A stretch of 64,000 nt of DNA, from the NCBI GenBank assembly GCA_902494245.1, contig CABUSR010000005.1, positions 6,795 through 70,794 on the forward strand, read 5' to 3'. How positions within the stretch are numbered: position 1 is the stretch's first letter; each line of letters starts with the position of its first letter. Shown here in pieces: positions 61,126 to 64,000 of this stretch. This DNA comes from an uncultured Collinsella sp. Lineage in GTDB: Bacteria > Actinomycetota > Coriobacteriia > Coriobacteriales > Coriobacteriaceae. The position numbers were made by a program, and so were the translations under genes. The notes beneath the pieces were generated by a model, which was not told the DNA's origin, did not search any database, and saw nothing but the letters and a program-made list of their open reading frames with translations.

Positions 61126-62550
61126 CTAGCACACACCTTCCACAAAGCGGTCGAGCTCAACAAAACGGGAACCCTTGACCAGTACAACATCATGATTTTC
61201 AAGCGCGCCGCCCATGCGGTCGAGCACCTGCTGATAATCGGAGAACACCTGGATGCGGTCCTCATCCATACCCATCATACGTGCGGCATCGGCCATGAGC
61301 TGAGCCAGCTCGCCGCCCACGCACGCGAGCATGTCGAGCTTCTTGGCGGCGGCATAGGCGCCCACGAGCTCATGCATGCGGGGAGCCTCGTCGCCCATCT
61401 CGCCCATCTCGCCCAAGATCGCCATGCGCGAACCGTCACAGATGAGCGAGCACAGCAAATCGAGGCCGGCAGCCATAGACTCGGCACTGGCGTTATAGGA
61501 GTCGTCGATGATGCGCGCTCCGCTCTTGGCGCGCTTGATCTCCTGACGGTGACCGGTGATCGTAAGGCCCCTAAAGGCAGCATCGATCTGCTCGGGCGTC
61601 ACGCCCAGACGATAGCCGACAGCGGCGGCCTTGACGGCATTGGGCACGGACTGCACGCCGGGAATGGCCAGCATGGTATCGACCGTGTCGCCCTGACCAA
61701 AGTCGAGCGTAAAGACCGGATGGCCCTCGTCGTCGACGCGAATGTCGCGTGCGCGGACCTCGTCGTCGTCCGAGACACCGGCCAGCATCACGTCAATACC
61801 CGCAGGCTGGGCGAACGTATCGCGAATGAACGGCGTAAAGTCGTCCTCGCCGCCCAACACCAGCAACGGCGAGAAGTCGCCGGCGGCGCACATGCCCTGG
61901 ACAATCTCGGACTTGGCGCGGGCGATGTTCTCGCGGCTGCCCAGAATACCGATATGGGAGGTTCCAATCTTGCTCACGATGGCAAGATTGGGGTTGGCAG
62001 ACTGGGACAGGCGCTCAATCTCATGAAAATGGTTCATGCCCATCTCGAGCACCAGAACCTCGGTATCGGCCGGAGCGGAAAGCACCGTGAGCGGCATGCC
62101 GATCAGGTTGTTGAAATTGCCCTTCGTGGCCCAGACGCGATAACGCTTGGCGAGCACGGCGGCGAGCACGTCCTTGGTCGTCGTCTTGCCAATCGAACCG
62201 GTAATGCCGACGACCAGGCAGCCAAGCTCCAAGCGATATACATGCGCCAGGCGCAGCAAGAACTCCTCGGGGTCGTCGGTCAGCAAGATGGCGCATCCCT
62301 TGTCCTGCGCCAGCGAAACCAGCTCGGCATCGGGTTCGCGCGTCATCACGACGGCACCGGCACCCGACTCGATGGCACGGGAGGCAAAATCATTGCCGTC
62401 GACCTTTTCGCCGGGGAAGGCGACAAAGATCGTCCCCTCCTCGACCTGACGCGAGTCGATAACGCACCCGCGGCATACCCGATCGACTTCTTCCGTCACG
62501 GTTCGGGCCCCCGTTGAGGCCGCGAGGTTGTTGACGGCGATCTCTATCAT
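61126..62550 (-). CDS. murF: UDP-MurNAc-tripeptide--D-Ala-D-Ala ligase
   Basis: 474 aa. IDSRQVEEGTIFVAFPGEKVDGNDF is the N-terminal UDP-binding part; the ATP loop GITGSIGKTTTK is at 115-126; DDSYNASAESMAAGLD marks MurF rather than MurE. ATG 62550 has GGGGAG upstream. It lies directly behind the penicillin-binding protein gene with a 125-base gap; murE, normally found between these two, is not there. Confidence 0.96.
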   Translation of the reverse strand: MIEIAVNNLAASTGARTVTEEVDRVCRGCVIDSRQVEEGTIFVAFPGEKVDGNDFASRAIESGAGAVVMTREPDAELVSLAQDKGCAILLTDDPEEFLLRLAHVYRLELGCLVVGITGSIGKTTTKDVLAAVLAKRYRVWATKGNFNNLIGMPLTVLSAPADTEVLVLEMGMNHFHEIERLSQSANPNLAIVSKIGTSHIGILGSRENIARAKSEIVQGMCAAGDFSPLLVLGGEDDFTPFIRDTFAQPAGIDVMLAGVSDDDEVRARDIRVDDEGHPVFTLDFGQGDTVDTMLAIPGVQSVPNAVKAAAVGYRLGVTPEQIDAAFRGLTITGHRQEIKRAKSGARIIDDSYNASAESMAAGLDLLCSLICDGSRMAILGEMGEMGDEAPRMHELVGAYAAAKKLDMLACVGGELAQLMADAARMMGMDEDRIQVFSDYQQVLDRMGGALENHDVVLVKGSRFVELDRFVEGVC

Positions 62551-62675
62551 TGCAGCTCCCCTGTAAACCTAATATTGCTATCGGCGTATTGTATCCCAGT
62601 GCCATGCGCGCGTGGTGCAGGGCATGTGAACACCCTTCAGATCAAACGGCAGACCACGCTCAAGATTGTAACCCC

Positions 62676-64000
62676 CTACTTCGTGCGCGGGATACCCAGC
62701 ACGTCGAGCGCGTTGGCCATAATGGACTGGAATGGCACCGCGGCGGCATCCGAGCCGCTCGGCGTTCCATCGAGTGTGATATAGCACAGCACCTTGGGCG
62801 ATTGTGCCGGCGCAAAGCCCATAAAGGACGACATGTAGTTCTCCTTGAGGTAACCGCCGTTCTCGTCAGCGCGCTCGGCCGTACCGGTCTTGCCCGCTAC
62901 GTCATAGCCATCAACCGCACCGCCAACGCCCGTGCCTTCGGACACGACCGTCTGCATGCACGATGTCACCTGGGCGGCAGCGTCCTCCGAAATCGCACGC
63001 TCGCCTTCGCCCCAGTCCTTCTCATCGCCCTTGCTGGACTTATAGAAGTGCGGCGTCATCATCACGCCGCCGTTCGCTATGCCGCCCACGGCACGTGCGA
63101 CCTCAATCGGCGAGACGGACAGCGCCTGACCAAAGCTCATCGAGCCCAGCGTGGCGCCGTCGTACTGGTCGCGCTCCTTGACGATGCCCAGGCTCTCACC
63201 CGGAAAATCGACACCGGAGCTATGACCGATACCCCACTTGTCCACATAGGTGGCAAAATCATCGGCACCGATCTTGCGTCCCACCAGGACAAAGCCCACA
63301 TTGGACGAACGGCGCATCATCTCGCGCACGTCCATGGTCATGGTGTAGTCGCGCTTATCGGCGTCGGTAACGGTGTCGTCGCCAACCTTAATGCTCGCCG
63401 GCACCTCAAACGACGTGCTCGAACGCACGGCACCCAAGTCGAAGCCGGCACCGGCCACGAGCGTCTTAAAGACCGAGCCGGGCTCGTAGGCATCGGTAAT
63501 CAGGCGCAAGTTCATGTCCTCGGTCTTGGCGTTTTCCAGATCGGTCTGGTCATATGTCGGATACGAGCATGCCGCCAGAATCTCGCCCGTCGTGGGATCG
63601 GTGACCAGGGCCGAGCCGTTCTTGGCCTTGGTCTTTTCGACCGCCTCGGCCAGGGCGTCCTCGGCGGCGCGCTGGATATTGACATCGAGCGTCGTCACGA
63701 TGTCCACGCCGTCCACCGCGGCAACCTTTTTATAGGCGCCGCCCGCGATATAGCTACCGTCCCTCGCCCGCTCACGCACCAGCGAACCGTTGGTTCCGGT
63801 CAAAAGCTTGTTGTACTGTTTTTCGAGGCCCGTCAGACCGTCGTTGTCCACGTTTACCACGCCAAGCACCTGCGATGCCAGGTTGCCGTAGGGGTACACG
63901 CGCTTCATGGCCTGCTCAAAGAGCACGCCTGGCAGGTTCTTCTTCTCCAGCGCCGCGGCATCGTCCTCGTCCACCTGGCGTTTGATATACACCCAGGTGC
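62676..64000 (-). CDS. Septal penicillin-binding protein (FtsI-like transpeptidase), 5' end outside window
   Basis: The last about 441 residues are visible. Class B PBP transpeptidase motifs are complete: SVFK within YEPGSVFKTLVAG (catalytic Ser), SSN in MRRSSNVGFV and KTG in YDVAGKTGTAERA. Before them lies the non-catalytic pedestal (RVYPYGNLASQVLGVVN, GLTGLEKQYNKLLTG). Position at the head of the visible mur-fts series fits FtsI; SpoVD-like paralogs have the same motifs. No PASTA domains follow; the protein ends 20 residues after the last helix. Confidence 0.9.
   Translation of the reverse strand, partial: TWVYIKRQVDEDDAAALEKKNLPGVLFEQAMKRVYPYGNLASQVLGVVNVDNDGLTGLEKQYNKLLTGTNGSLVRERARDGSYIAGGAYKKVAAVDGVDIVTTLDVNIQRAAEDALAEAVEKTKAKNGSALVTDPTTGEILAACSYPTYDQTDLENAKTEDMNLRLITDAYEPGSVFKTLVAGAGFDLGAVRSSTSFEVPASIKVGDDTVTDADKRDYTMTMDVREMMRRSSNVGFVLVGRKIGADDFATYVDKWGIGHSSGVDFPGESLGIVKERDQYDGATLGSMSFGQALSVSPIEVARAVGGIANGGVMMTPHFYKSSKGDEKDWGEGERAISEDAAAQVTSCMQTVVSEGTGVGGAVDGYDVAGKTGTAERADENGGYLKENYMSSFMGFAPAQSPKVLCYITLDGTPSGSDAAAVPFQSIMANALDVLGIPRTK

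Overview
The window is high-GC, gene-dense, actinobacterial-type DNA. Gene content and family recall point to a gut anaerobe of the Coriobacteriia, most likely Collinsella or a close relative. The pointers are YjiM/YjiL-type double-cubane proteins, a ThiC under a TPP riboswitch, an actinobacterial ftsZ-pgeF-yggS-sepF-yggT-divIVA tail and a CyuA-type cysteine desulfidase. The genus is inferred; nothing here was searched.

Layout. 1-3164 (minus): the start of a BadF/YjiL-type activating ATPase and two YjiM-type 2-hydroxyacyl-CoA dehydratase-like proteins, with a possible leader peptide upstream. 3594-9010 (minus): a molybdenum block, modA, a fused modB and modC, then moeA and mogA. 9221-11692 (plus): CLC channel and lipid kinase. 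11779-17086: release-factor-like protein, xpt, MFS exporter, O-acetylhomoserine sulfhydrylase, a C_GCAxxG_C_C protein and yigZ. 17400-17762: rnpB (minus), divergent from a possible small RNA with C-rich loops. 18102-22954: rpsA, a HAD hydrolase, cyuA, rpiB and ndk. 23332-26794 (minus): argG and argH, with a 56-codon gene between them and an Arg-rich leader ORF upstream of argG. 27069-33951: HAD hydrolase, polA, M18 aminopeptidase, yaaA and a small membrane protein. 34024-36468: TPP riboswitch, thiC, thiD. 36799-39934: SGNH hydrolase, a PARG-like protein lacking a catalytic Glu, a Bax-inhibitor-1 protein and a small hypothetical. 40185-42741: Pit phosphate transporter, its DUF47 partner and a nitroreductase. 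42906-64000 (all minus): the division and cell-wall cluster, read from the right end as ftsI-murF-mraY-murD-ftsW-murG-murC-murB-ftsQ-ftsZ-pgeF, then pstSCAB-phoU, then yggS-sepF-yggT-divIVA.

Two themes stand out. First, the high-affinity phosphate operon sits inside the division cluster, and pstS overlaps pgeF as ATGA. Second, intergenic regions carry many long palindromes. They include a duplicated element behind each YjiM-type gene, a shared TTGCGGTGAAATA element in two places, a 33-bp perfect-arm element next to polA, and a five-palindrome array with six alternating half-sites between thiD and the SGNH hydrolase. Short leader ORFs with strong ribosome binding sites (before argG, before the yjiM operon and before pit) suggest translation-dependent control. 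No tRNA, rRNA gene, CRISPR array, insertion sequence or prophage was recognised.
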